Below the pieces are notes generated by a model. It was not told the origin of the DNA. It did no database searches and saw only the letters and a program-made list of their open reading frames with translations. A DNA stretch of 64,000 nucleotides, from positions 124,001 to 188,000 of the forward strand of contig NZ_BAAAKI010000004.1 of the NCBI RefSeq assembly GCF_039527675.1, written 5' to 3'. Positions within the stretch are counted from its first letter, which is position 1. Each line of letters starts with the position of its first letter. This DNA comes from Luteococcus sanguinis (GTDB lineage: Bacteria; Actinomycetota; Actinomycetes; Propionibacteriales; Propionibacteriaceae). Positions 17,168 through 24,850 of the stretch are shown here, one piece after another. The position numbers were made by a program, and so were the translations under genes.

Positions 17168-18022
17168 CTAGGCGCGGCCGAGGAAGGTGACCGAGGTCAG
17201 CACCAGCGCATCGCGTGTCTCGTCCGTCGAACCGGGCGGGGTGGTGCTGACGATCTCCGCGGTGACGCCGCCGCGCGCCTCGCTGCGGGGAATGCGAACC
17301 TCCTGCGATGCGCTCGACTCGTCGTCCAACTCCTGAACGAAGAAGGCATCGCCCTGGCCGGGGAAGGACCAACGAATCGTCGTCGCCCGTCGGTACTGCG
17401 GGTAGAGGTCATGACCATTGGTGATCTTCGAGTAGCCGTTCACCACCCGCACCCCCACCAGCTCGGTCCCCGGTTGGAAGGTGAAGGTGATGCGCTCTCC
17501 CACCGCGTCCCCATTGCAGCGCCAGCCGGTGGTCGCGTCGTCGTCCAGCAAGCGGGTGGCGTCCGAGGGCACCCGTTCACCGCCCTGACCGGTCTGCGCG
17601 GGGGCCGTGCAGGTGGCGGAGACCTGCTCGGGGACGACCGCATTGACCGCACCCAGCCACGGCGTCGCCTCCGCGGCCGGGGTGGCTGGAAGCTGCGAGG
17701 GTGCTGCCGAGGGGGAGATGGGCACCGTGGCCGCCGGCGCACGGCTGGTGGCGGTCGTGGGCATCCACATCTGGCGGGCCACCCAGGCGGCAGCCGCGAT
17801 GATCGCCACGATCATCACCAGCGCAGCCAGCAGGCGCCACGGTGAATGGCGGCGTGCCGGCGCTGTCGGAGGTGCCGACGCGGGCTCGAAGACCTGGACG
17901 CCCACCTGCTTGACCGCGGCGGCGTTGGCCGGCGCCGGCGGGGCCGGTGGTTGCGCGTTCGCAGGGCTCTCGGGGGTGGCGGAGGGTGGCCGGAACCACT
18001 CCTCCGGGAAGTCGCCACTCAT
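17168..18022 (-). CDS. Membrane-anchored protein with discoidin-like (NADase-type glycan-binding) domain
   Basis: Protein of 284 residues: a cytoplasmic Pro/Ala-rich N-terminus (1-60), one membrane helix at about 64-84, a Ser/Thr/Pro stalk, then an extracytoplasmic beta-sandwich domain from about 120 (SDATRLLDDDATTGWRCNG; LVGVRVVNGYSK) resembling the NADase-type glycan-binding domain common in actinobacteria. Cys residues about 136 and 168 could pair. The role is unknown; cell-envelope carbohydrate binding is a guess. Leaderless -10 upstream; divergent from glnR. Confidence 0.7.
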   Translation of the reverse strand: MSGDFPEEWFRPPSATPESPANAQPPAPPAPANAAAVKQVGVQVFEPASAPPTAPARRHSPWRLLAALVMIVAIIAAAAWVARQMWMPTTATSRAPAATVPISPSAAPSQLPATPAAEATPWLGAVNAVVPEQVSATCTAPAQTGQGGERVPSDATRLLDDDATTGWRCNGDAVGERITFTFQPGTELVGVRVVNGYSKITNGHDLYPQYRRATTIRWSFPGQGDAFFVQELDDESSASQEVRIPRSEARGGVTAEIVSTTPPGSTDETRDALVLTSVTFLGRA

Positions 18023-18028
18023 GCAGGG

Positions 18029-18034
18029 AGCCTA
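18029..18034 (-). promoter_or_regulatory. -10 of the glycan-binding-type membrane protein
   Basis: TAGGCT on the minus strand, six bases before the ATG at 18022. Confidence 0.5.
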
Positions 18035-18126
18035 GTGGCGCCCTGATCCCACGTGGGCAGCTCTCGTGGAAGCTTGGCGTTCCCACATCCGCCGCGTGGG
18101 AGGATGGACGTCGAGAGGGAGGTCGG

Positions 18127-18768
18127 ATGGCGCGAGTACACGTGGTGCAGGCGGGCTCTGGCCGCGCCCTGCCGGAGGCGCTGGAACTGCTGGCGCACAG
18201 CATCGTGCGGCATCAGCCGGAGCTCTCATGGGACGAGCAGGAAGAGTCGGACCTCGTCCTGCTGGATGCCCGCTCCGACCTGGGCGCCGCCCGACGTCTG
18301 GCCGGGGAGTGCGCGCTGGTCGGTCTGCCCCTGCTCCTGCTCGTGGACGCCGCGGGCCTGGCCGTGATCACCAGGGACTGGGGTGCCGGTGACTTCGTTC
18401 TGGACAAGGCCACGCCCGCGGAGCTTGACGCCCGCATCCGGTTGTTGCTCACGCGCGCGGGCGACGACGACATCATCTCGTCCGGCCCTCTGGTGATCGA
18501 CGAGTCGGCCTACACCGTCCAGATGGGTGGGCAACCGCTCGACCTGACCTACACCGAGTTCGAGCTGCTCAAGTATCTCGCCCTGCATCCGGGACGGGTG
18601 CTGTCTCGCGAGCAGTTGTTGAGCGAGGTCTGGGGCTACGACTACTACGGCGGCACCCGCACGGTGGACGTACACATCCGGCGCCTGCGTGCCAAGCTCG
18701 GCACCGAGTACGAGGCCCACATCGGCACCGTGCGCAATGTCGGCTACCGTTACCAGCCCAACCGCTGA
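18127..18768 (+). CDS. glnR: GlnR-type orphan response regulator of nitrogen metabolism
   Basis: OmpR-family regulator of 213 residues. It has an atypical receiver (LVLLDARSDLG holds the conserved but probably unphosphorylated Asp) and a winged helix from about 118: LVIDESAYTVQMGGQPLDLT, then EFELLKYLALHPGRV, with TRTVDVHIRRLRAKLG and GTVRNVGYRY at the end. These match Streptomyces and mycobacterial GlnR closely. ATG start with GGGAGG at 18117-18122. No kinase gene adjacent. Likely targets include nitrogen transport genes such as the 2813 operon, which carries a GlnR-like box. Confidence 0.85.
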   Translation: MARVHVVQAGSGRALPEALELLAHSIVRHQPELSWDEQEESDLVLLDARSDLGAARRLAGECALVGLPLLLLVDAAGLAVITRDWGAGDFVLDKATPAELDARIRLLLTRAGDDDIISSGPLVIDESAYTVQMGGQPLDLTYTEFELLKYLALHPGRVLSREQLLSEVWGYDYYGGTRTVDVHIRRLRAKLGTEYEAHIGTVRNVGYRYQPNR

Positions 18769-18772
18769 GGCC

Positions 18773-18847
18773 CCAGCCCCCCAGACCTCAACCCCCCAGA
18801 CCTCAACCCCCCAGACCCCAGCCGCCCAGACCTCAGCCGCCCAGACC
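18773..18847. repeat. 15-bp tandem repeat that copies the end of dtd
   Basis: Five units on the minus strand. The first (18833-18847) is the last five codons of dtd, GGT CTG GGC GGC TGA; the next four repeat it with small changes, TGA being kept in units 3 and 4 and TGG in units 2 and 5. The stop codon was therefore duplicated with the array. Confidence 0.92.
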
Positions 18848-19300
18848 TGGCGACCGGCGCGGTTCGGCCCACTGCGCGGAGTCGATGACCAAGGTCACCG
18901 GGCCGTCGTTGACCAGGTGCACCTGCATGTCTGCCCCGAAAACTCCCGTCTCGACGTGCGCTCCCAGCTCGCCCAGGCATGACACGAAGGCGTCCACCAG
19001 CGGTTCGCTGACCGGCGCCGGAGCGGCCTCGCTCCAGGACGGACGACGACCCTTGCGGGTGTTGGCGTAGAGGGTGAACTGGCTGACGACCAGCAGGGGG
19101 GCACCAACCTCGGCGGCCGATCGCTCCTCGTCCAGGATGCGCAGCCCCCACACCTTGTCGGCGAGCTTGCGTGCCACGGCCGCATCGTCGTCGTGGGTGA
19201 CGCCCACCAGCACCACCAGCCCGGGGCTGGGCAGGGATCCGACCACCTCGCCAGCGACCTCGACGTGACCGGACAGGGCCCGCTGCACCACGACTCTCAT
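18833..19300 (-). CDS. dtd: D-aminoacyl-tRNA deacylase
   Basis: Enzyme of 155 residues that removes D-amino acids and glycine mischarged on tRNA. The N-terminus MRVVVQRALSGHV, the SQFTLYANTRKGRRPSW motif near 75-92 and the C-terminal GADMQVHLVNDGPVTL (Gly-cisPro-type region is NDGPVT here) define DTD. Its last codons sit in a 15-bp tandem array. Leaderless -10 TAGCCT seven bases before the ATG. Divergent from the GNAT gene. Confidence 0.93.
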   Translation of the reverse strand: MRVVVQRALSGHVEVAGEVVGSLPSPGLVVLVGVTHDDDAAVARKLADKVWGLRILDEERSAAEVGAPLLVVSQFTLYANTRKGRRPSWSEAAPAPVSEPLVDAFVSCLGELGAHVETGVFGADMQVHLVNDGPVTLVIDSAQWAEPRRSPGLGG

Positions 19301-19307
19301 GCCGGTG

Positions 19308-19313
19308 AGGCTA
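19308..19313 (-). promoter_or_regulatory. -10 of dtd
   Basis: TAGCCT on the minus strand, seven bases before the ATG at 19300; only six bases from the -10 of the divergent GNAT gene. Confidence 0.5.
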
Positions 19314-19319
19314 GCCGGG

Positions 19320-19325
19320 CACAAT
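19320..19325 (+). promoter_or_regulatory. -10 of the GNAT gene at 19332
   Basis: CACAAT, six bases before the GTG; weak match but the spacing fits the other leaderless genes. Confidence 0.35.
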
Positions 19326-19331
19326 GTCGGG

Positions 19332-19838
19332 GTGGAGATCGAACTCACCTACCGGGACCTGCAGCCCGTCGACATCGACCTGCTGGCGTGGAGCGGCGGC
19401 GACGCCCACCTGACCGCGCTGCAGAAGGCGATGGAGCGCTCCTGGGCCGGCACGGTAGAGCTGGTGGTCGCCGAGCTGCCCAATTGTCGGCTGGTGGCCT
19501 GCGGCGGCGTCGACTTCGACAAGGAACCCGGCACGGGCTGGCTGTGGATGTTGAGCGTGGACGACGCCTGGCAGTCGCTGGGCATCGGTGCCGCCCTGGT
19601 TGCTGAGCTGGAGCGGCGCTGCCTTGACCGCGGTGTCGAGCGGGCGGCACTGTCGGTGGAGCACGACAACCCACGGGCCACGGCGCTGTACCGACGCCTC
19701 GGCTACCGAGGTGACCGCACGGTGGTCGAGACCTGGCCCACCGACCGAGGCGTCACCTGGGTGACGAGCTGCTTGGTAATGGAGCACGAACTGGCCGCAG
19801 CGAAGTGGCCGGAACAAAGCCAAGCCGCGACTGGTTAG
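19332..19838 (+). CDS. GNAT-family N-acetyltransferase
   Basis: Single-domain acetyltransferase of 168 residues. Acetyl-CoA loop WQSLGIGAALVAELE (about 81-95), then VEHDNPRATALYRRLGY, typical of motif B. Substrate unknown. The GTG at 19332 is preferred because it sits six bases after a -10-like element; an ATG at 19299 would overlap the dtd start. Its TAG stop lies inside the -10 of the following microprotein gene. Confidence 0.8.
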   Translation: MEIELTYRDLQPVDIDLLAWSGGDAHLTALQKAMERSWAGTVELVVAELPNCRLVACGGVDFDKEPGTGWLWMLSVDDAWQSLGIGAALVAELERRCLDRGVERAALSVEHDNPRATALYRRLGYRGDRTVVETWPTDRGVTWVTSCLVMEHELAAAKWPEQSQAATG

Positions 19839-19841
19839 ACT
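19836..19841 (+). promoter_or_regulatory. -10 of the microprotein-nitrobindin-ygfZ operon
   Basis: TAGACT, six bases before the GTG at 19848; overlaps the stop codon of the GNAT gene. Confidence 0.5.
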
Positions 19842-19847
19842 CTGCGG

Positions 19848-20009
19848 GTGGCTCATTTCGACGTCCTGGCGCTGGTGGTCGCCTCCCTGTCGATGGCCCT
19901 CGTGTCCTTGGCCGCGCTGGTGACCTTGCTGTTCCCCTCCGCTGCTCGGGTCGGTCGTGGCCGCCGCCGCGACACCGCAGCCACCCCACGCCCCGAGGAG
20001 ACGACATGA
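19848..20009 (+). CDS. 53-residue single-pass membrane microprotein
   Basis: Short open frame GTG to TGA. One hydrophobic helix spans about residues 5-31 (FDVLALVVASLSMALVSLAA onward), followed by a basic GRGRRRD stretch and an acidic tail RPEETT, so N-out/C-in topology is likely. Its last four bases, ATGA, contain the start of the nitrobindin gene, and a -10 lies six bases upstream; both argue that it is translated. No family recognised. It may anchor or regulate its partners, which is inference. Confidence 0.6.
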   Translation: MAHFDVLALVVASLSMALVSLAALVTLLFPSAARVGRGRRRDTAATPRPEETT

Positions 20010-20503
20010 CCTTCGAGATTCCCTCTGACCTGAACCCCCAGCTGATGGCGCTGGCCTGGATGATCGGGCGTTGGGAGGGCAGCGGCAAGGGCAGCTGGCC
20101 CGGCCACGGCGAGTTCGAGTACGCCCAGCAGGTCGAGTTCAGCACCAACGGCGGCCCCTACCTGCACTATCTCTCCCAGATGTTCGAGGTGGACGGGGAC
20201 GGGAACCCCGTCCGTCCGCTGATGATGGAGACCGGCTTCTGGCGTCCGCAGATGGACGCCAGCGTCGAGGTCGTCCTGACCAACCCCGACGGCTGGAGCG
20301 AAGTGTGGGCAGGCAAGATCGAGGGCGCCAAGATCGAGCTCGTCACCGACGCCGTGATGCGCACCAAGACCGCGGAGACCGAGTACACCGGCGGTCAGCG
20401 CCTCTACGGCCAGGTGGAGGGTGACCTGTTGTGGACCTTCGACCGCGCCACCACGAACCACCAGCTCCAGCCCTACCTGTGGGCCCGGCTGCAGCGCGCC
20501 TGA
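20006..20503 (+). CDS. Nitrobindin/FABP-family beta-barrel protein
   Basis: Protein of 165 residues of the THAP4-like/nitrobindin family: the GRWEGSGKG motif at 21-29 begins the ten-stranded barrel, with a typical C-terminal strand. Family members bind ferric heme through a C-terminal His and handle NO or peroxynitrite. Here the final segment reads HQLQPYLWARLQRA, where I would expect a His-Leu pair; Tyr stands in its place, so heme binding may differ. Start overlaps the microprotein stop and its own stop overlaps ygfZ (TGATG). The M. tuberculosis relative is Rv0813c. Confidence 0.82.
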   Translation: MTFEIPSDLNPQLMALAWMIGRWEGSGKGSWPGHGEFEYAQQVEFSTNGGPYLHYLSQMFEVDGDGNPVRPLMMETGFWRPQMDASVEVVLTNPDGWSEVWAGKIEGAKIELVTDAVMRTKTAETEYTGGQRLYGQVEGDLLWTFDRATTNHQLQPYLWARLQRA

Positions 20504-21438
20504 TGGTCACCATCGAATCCGGTCTCGACGCGGGCCTGGTCTGGCACCACGGCGACCCGATGCGCGAACAGCGCGCCCTCGAGGGCGGAACTGCGGTCGT
20601 GGGTCTTGGCAACCGCGGCATCGTGCGGGTCGCCGGACCTGACCGGCTCACCTTCCTGCACTCCCTGACCTCCCAGCACCTGGAGGCGCTCGCGCCCGGC
20701 CAGTCGGTCGAGGCGCTGCTGCTGTCGCCAACCGGGCATGTCGAGCACGTGCTGCACGGCATCGACGACGGCGAGCGCTTCTGGGCCTGGACCGAACCCG
20801 GGCGGGTGACCGAGCTCGCCGGCTGGCTCGACCGGATGCGGTTCATGATGCGCGTCGAGGTCAGCACGCCAGACGACCTGGGCCTGTTGTGGGTGGGCGA
20901 GCAGGTCACGCTGCCAGCAGACGTGGTGTCGCGCACCAGCCTGGTCGGACGTGGCAGGGAGGTCTTCTGGCCGGCTGACCGCGAGGCTCCCGAGGGCACG
21001 CCGGCGGGCGTCTGGGCGCACGAGGCCGTCCGGATCGCCGGCGGGGTACCGCGCATCGGCCTGGACACAGACCACCGCACCATCCCCAACGAGATCGGCC
21101 TGCTCGGCACCCATCTGAGCAAGGGCTGCTACCGGGGCCAGGAGACGGTCGCGCGAGTCCACACTCTCGGACGACCGCCACGGCGGCTGGTCCAGCTGCA
21201 CCTGGACGGGTCGATGGACTCCCTGCCGGCCCCCGGTTCACCGCTGCTGCTGGACGAGCGGGAGGTGGGCCTGGTGGGTTCGAGCGAACGCCACCACGAG
21301 CTGGGTCCGGTGGCACTGGGCCTGGTGAAGCGCAATGTCCCGGTCGACGCCACGCTCATCGCCGACGGGATCGCCGCCGCGCAGGAGGTGCTGGTTGATC
21401 CTGAGGTGGGCCTGCATGTCCGTCCCAGCCTGCGCTGA
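20503..21438 (+). CDS. ygfZ: YgfZ/GcvT-type folate-binding protein
   Basis: Protein of 311 residues related to the aminomethyltransferase GcvT. The signature KGCYRGQET (about 207-215) contains the conserved Cys. YgfZ proteins bind tetrahydrofolate and help assemble or repair Fe-S clusters. The ATG shares a base with the nitrobindin stop. Last gene of a coupled three-gene unit; converges on an L,D-transpeptidase gene across a gap that includes 21 unknown bases. Confidence 0.9.
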   Translation: MVTIESGLDAGLVWHHGDPMREQRALEGGTAVVGLGNRGIVRVAGPDRLTFLHSLTSQHLEALAPGQSVEALLLSPTGHVEHVLHGIDDGERFWAWTEPGRVTELAGWLDRMRFMMRVEVSTPDDLGLLWVGEQVTLPADVVSRTSLVGRGREVFWPADREAPEGTPAGVWAHEAVRIAGGVPRIGLDTDHRTIPNEIGLLGTHLSKGCYRGQETVARVHTLGRPPRRLVQLHLDGSMDSLPAPGSPLLLDEREVGLVGSSERHHELGPVALGLVKRNVPVDATLIADGIAAAQEVLVDPEVGLHVRPSLR

Positions 21439-21458
21439 CCTGTTCACGCAGACCACCA

Positions 21459-21479
21459 NNNNNNNNNNNNNNNNNNNNN
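21459..21479. other. Assembly gap (21 N)
   Basis: Undetermined bases between the convergent ends of ygfZ and the L,D-transpeptidase gene, probably an unresolved terminator-like hairpin or repeat. Confidence 0.95.
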
Positions 21480-21535
21480 AGATGGCCGGGGGTTTCGCAT
21501 GTCAGCTGTTGCGTGGGCTGGTGGCAGGCGCAGCC

Positions 21536-22573
21536 TCAGTAGACGACGACCTTGTCGCCAATGCGGGTCTGGCCGTACAGCCACGCCGCCTGGCTCATCG
21601 AGTTCATGTTCACGCAACCGTGCGAGCCGGCGCCGGAATGCCCGATCCGGGCGAACTCGGCGGAGTAGTGCACGGCCTGGCCACCGGAGAAGAACTGGGT
21701 GTAGGGCATGTCGACGTCGTACAGGGTTGAGTGCCAGTTGGTCGACTTCAGGTAGATCGAGAAGACGCCGGAACGGGTCGCGAGGCTGGGGCGACCGGTG
21801 CGAACCGTCCACGAGCCCTTGATCGAGCCGTTGATCAACCAGTACATGCGCTGGGTGCCCTTGTTGATGCAGATCGTGCGCCCGGTCATGCAGCGGCTGT
21901 CCAGCTTCACCGTGGAGGTCTTGACGACGGGCATCTTCACGCGGGAGGCCTTGTCGCGCAGCACGTAGTAGGTCGTCATGTTCATGACGCCGGTGACCTT
22001 GAGGCGGTTCTTCGACTGGAAGCTCTTCACCGCAGCGGTGGTCTTCGAGCCGTAGTAGCCGGTGCGCGAGTCGTTGGTCAGGTAGCCGAGCTTGTAGAGC
22101 ATCGTCTGGAGGCCCTTGACGCGCTCACTGGTCTGCCCGGGCTTTGCGAAGATGGTCGCATCGGCCTTGGCGGCGGCAGCCTTCTTGGCGGCGGCTTCCC
22201 GCTCCGCCTGCGCCTTGCGGGCAGCGGCCTCGGCGGCGAGCTTCGCGCGCAGGGCATTGGCCGAGTCGTGGATGCGCTTGTGGGTGTAGCTGTCGACCAC
22301 GCCGGTGACCTTCAGGCCCTTGGCCTTCTGGTAGGTGGCGACGGCCGACTTGGTGACCGGTCCGTACCGGCCGTCGACGGCCTTGGTGTAGTAGCCGAGG
22401 CGCAGCAGGTCGGTCTGGATCGCCTTCACCACGGCGCCGGTCGAGCCGACCTGGGCGACGATGCTGGACGCGACGACGTCGGCCTGTGCCGGCTGCGCCA
22501 TCTGGACAGTGCCGCCGATCATGGCGGCTGCGGCGGTCGCTGCGACGAGCGAGCGGCGGAACTGGCTGGTCAT
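21536..22573 (-). CDS. Secreted L,D-transpeptidase with two peptidoglycan-binding domains
   Basis: Protein of 345 residues with a Sec signal peptide (cleavage after PAQA, about residue 32). It then has two PG_binding_1 domains (about 38-92 and 150-200) separated by an Ala/Lys/Glu-rich coiled-coil-like linker (about 100-140). The C-terminal YkuD domain has catalytic Cys320 in SHGC (317-320) and His312. It makes 3-3 cross-links in peptidoglycan or attaches proteins to it. ATG chosen at the signal peptide start. Separately transcribed from typA, whose terminator lies upstream of it. Confidence 0.9.
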   Translation of the reverse strand: MTSQFRRSLVAATAAAAMIGGTVQMAQPAQADVVASSIVAQVGSTGAVVKAIQTDLLRLGYYTKAVDGRYGPVTKSAVATYQKAKGLKVTGVVDSYTHKRIHDSANALRAKLAAEAAARKAQAEREAAAKKAAAAKADATIFAKPGQTSERVKGLQTMLYKLGYLTNDSRTGYYGSKTTAAVKSFQSKNRLKVTGVMNMTTYYVLRDKASRVKMPVVKTSTVKLDSRCMTGRTICINKGTQRMYWLINGSIKGSWTVRTGRPSLATRSGVFSIYLKSTNWHSTLYDVDMPYTQFFSGGQAVHYSAEFARIGHSGAGSHGCVNMNSMSQAAWLYGQTRIGDKVVVY

Positions 22574-22701
22574 TGTCGTTCCCTTCAACGGTTGGCGGGT
22601 GCTCTCACTGCTGATACGCACCGGCGGGTCCTACGGTTGCACCCCGAGGCAAAGTCGACGAATCCAACCGTTCGACCATCCTGCCACGGGGAGGGGCATC
22701 A

Positions 22702-22734
22702 CCGGCCCCCATCCCGGGCAGAGGTGGGGGCCGG
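22702..22734 (-). terminator. Terminator after typA
   Basis: 10-bp perfect stem (CCGGCCCCCA / TGGGGGCCGG) with a 13-nt loop, about 55 bp beyond the typA stop; no U-run. Confidence 0.6.
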
Positions 22735-22786
22735 CGCGGTCCACTCAGGTTTTCTTCAGGTCTGGTTCAGTTCCGGGCGAACCGGA

Positions 22787-24658
22787 TCAGCCCTGCGAAT
22801 TTGCCTTGTTGCGGTTGCGGGTCTTGGCGCGGTCGTTGGCCTTGAGCTGCACCTTGCGGATGCGGACGTCCTTCGGGGTGACCTCGAGGCACTCGTCCGC
22901 GGCGCAGTACTCCAGGGACTGCTCCAGCGACATGCGGCGCGGGGGGATCAGGCGCTCCAGCTCGTCACCCGTTGCGGAGCGCACATTGGTGAGGTGCTTC
23001 TCCTTGGTGGGGTTGACGTCCATCTCGTCTGGACGGGAGTTCTCGCCGACGACCATGCCTTCGTAGACGTCCTCACCGGGGCCGACGAACAGCGTGCCGC
23101 GCTCCTGCAGGTTGAACAGAGCATAGGAGGTGACCACGCCGGTGCGGTCGGCGACCAGCGAACCGGTCGGGCGGTTGCGCATCTCACCGGCCCACGGCTC
23201 GTGGCCCTCGAAGACGTGGTTCATGATGCCGGTGCCACGGGTCTCGGTGAGGAACTCGGTGCGGAACCCGATCAGCCCACGGCTCGGCAGGACGTACTCC
23301 AGGCGCACCCAACCGGTGCCGTGGTTGACCATCTGCTCGAGGCGCGACTTGCGCACGCCGAGCATCTGGCTGACGGCACCGACGAACTCCTCGGGGATGT
23401 CGATGGTGAGGCGCTCGGTGGGCTCGTGGACCTTGCCGTCGACCTCCTTGAGAACGACCTCAGGCTTGCCCACGGTCAGCTCGAAGTTCTCGCGGCGCAT
23501 CATCTCGACCAGGACGGCGAGCTGCAGTTCGCCGCGGCCCTGCACCTCCCAGGTGTCGGGACGCTCGGTGTTGTTGACGCTGATCGAGACATTGCCGATC
23601 AGTTCCTGGTCGAGGCGGGCCTTCACGACGCGCGCGGTCAGGTTCTTGCCGACCTTGCCGGCCAGCGGCGAGGTGTTGATACCAATCGTCATGGAGATGG
23701 AGGGCTCGTCGACGTGGATCAGCGGCAGCGGCTTCGGATCGGTCGGGTCGGCGATGGTCTCGCCGATGGTGATCTCGGGGATGCCGGCGATGGCGATGAT
23801 GTCACCGGGGCCGGCGCTCTCGACCGGCTCACGGGTGAGCGCATTGGTCATCAGCAGCTCGGAGAGGCGGACATTGCTGATCGTGCCGTCGCGACGTATC
23901 CAGGCGACCTGCTGGCCGCGCTTGATCTCGCCCTCGATGATGCGGCACAGCGCCAATCGTCCCAAGTATGGGGAGGAGTCCAGGTTGGTGACCAGGGCCT
24001 GCAGCGGGGCGCCCTCGGTGTAGCTGGGGGCGGGGATGGTGTTCGCGATCGTCTCGAACAGCGGCTGCAGGTTCTCCGAATCGGGCATTTCGCCGTCACC
24101 GGGCTGGGTCAGCGAGGCCTTTCCCGCCTTGGCGGAGGCGAAGACGACCGGGAAGTCGAGCTGGTGGGCGGTCTCGTCGTCCACGAGGTCCATGAACAGC
24201 TCGTAGGTCTCGTCGATCACCTCGGTGATGCGGGCGTCGGGACGGTCGACCTTGTTGACCACCACGATCAGCGGGAGATTCTTGGCCAGCGCCTTGCGCA
24301 GCACGAAGCGGGTCTGGGGCAGCGGGCCCTCTGAGGCATCGACGAGCAGGATGACGCCATCCACCATCTCGAGGCCGCGCTCGACCTCACCACCGAAGTC
24401 GGCGTGGCCTGGGGTGTCGATGATGTTGATCAGCAGGTCCTGGCCGTCGGCCATCTCGTGGTGCACCGCGGTGTTCTTCGCAAGGATCGTGATGCCCTTC
24501 TCGCGCTCCAGATCCATCGAGTCCATGACGCGATTGTTCACATCCGACCCCTCGCGGAACGCGCCGGACTGCCACAGCATCGCATCGACGAGCGTGGTCT
24601 TGCCATGGTCGACGTGCGCGACGATTGCGACATTGCGCAGGTCAGAACGTATGGGCAT
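22787..24658 (-). CDS. typA: Ribosome-binding GTPase TypA/BipA
   Basis: Translational GTPase of 623 residues, full length. G1 loop AHVDHGKTT at 14-22, switch II DTPGHADFGGEVERGL, G4 NKVDRPDAR; EF-G-like domains follow, ending in a basic tail rich in Lys/Arg/Asn. Acts on the 50S subunit in assembly and stress adaptation. ATG start with GAGGTACC upstream; a TAGACT element at about 24699-24704 (minus) would give a leader of about 40 nt. Confidence 0.95.
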   Translation of the reverse strand: MPIRSDLRNVAIVAHVDHGKTTLVDAMLWQSGAFREGSDVNNRVMDSMDLEREKGITILAKNTAVHHEMADGQDLLINIIDTPGHADFGGEVERGLEMVDGVILLVDASEGPLPQTRFVLRKALAKNLPLIVVVNKVDRPDARITEVIDETYELFMDLVDDETAHQLDFPVVFASAKAGKASLTQPGDGEMPDSENLQPLFETIANTIPAPSYTEGAPLQALVTNLDSSPYLGRLALCRIIEGEIKRGQQVAWIRRDGTISNVRLSELLMTNALTREPVESAGPGDIIAIAGIPEITIGETIADPTDPKPLPLIHVDEPSISMTIGINTSPLAGKVGKNLTARVVKARLDQELIGNVSISVNNTERPDTWEVQGRGELQLAVLVEMMRRENFELTVGKPEVVLKEVDGKVHEPTERLTIDIPEEFVGAVSQMLGVRKSRLEQMVNHGTGWVRLEYVLPSRGLIGFRTEFLTETRGTGIMNHVFEGHEPWAGEMRNRPTGSLVADRTGVVTSYALFNLQERGTLFVGPGEDVYEGMVVGENSRPDEMDVNPTKEKHLTNVRSATGDELERLIPPRRMSLEQSLEYCAADECLEVTPKDVRIRKVQLKANDRAKTRNRNKANSQG

Positions 24659-24785
24659 GAAGGTACCTCGGGTTCTCGTCGGTGGGATAGCCCGTCGAGT
24701 CTACTTCCTGCGAAGCGATGCCCCGGACGCGTTGCCCGCTACCTCTCAGGTGCGGGCGCCCGGGGTTGCCGCCCCGGGTTTTCCG

Positions 24786-24850
24786 GCTCAGCGGCCTTCG
24801 GGCTCAGCGGCCTTCGGGCTCAGCGGCCTTCGGGCTCAGCGGTACGCGGC
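24786..24850. repeat. 16-bp tandem repeat at the end of the APC permease gene
   Basis: Read on the minus strand, GCCCGAAGGCCGCTGA is repeated three times, followed by a degenerate end, directly after the permease stop; each unit contains TGAGCC at its junction. Confidence 0.88.

Noticed and set aside
17081..18850. CRISPR array
   Set aside because: The 15-bp units are directly contiguous with no spacers, and no cas genes are present.
22745..22775. TTCAGG...TTCAG direct repeat with 11-nt spacing as a PHO box
   Set aside because: Lies downstream of typA, before its terminator, lacks the CACC core, and no promoter follows.
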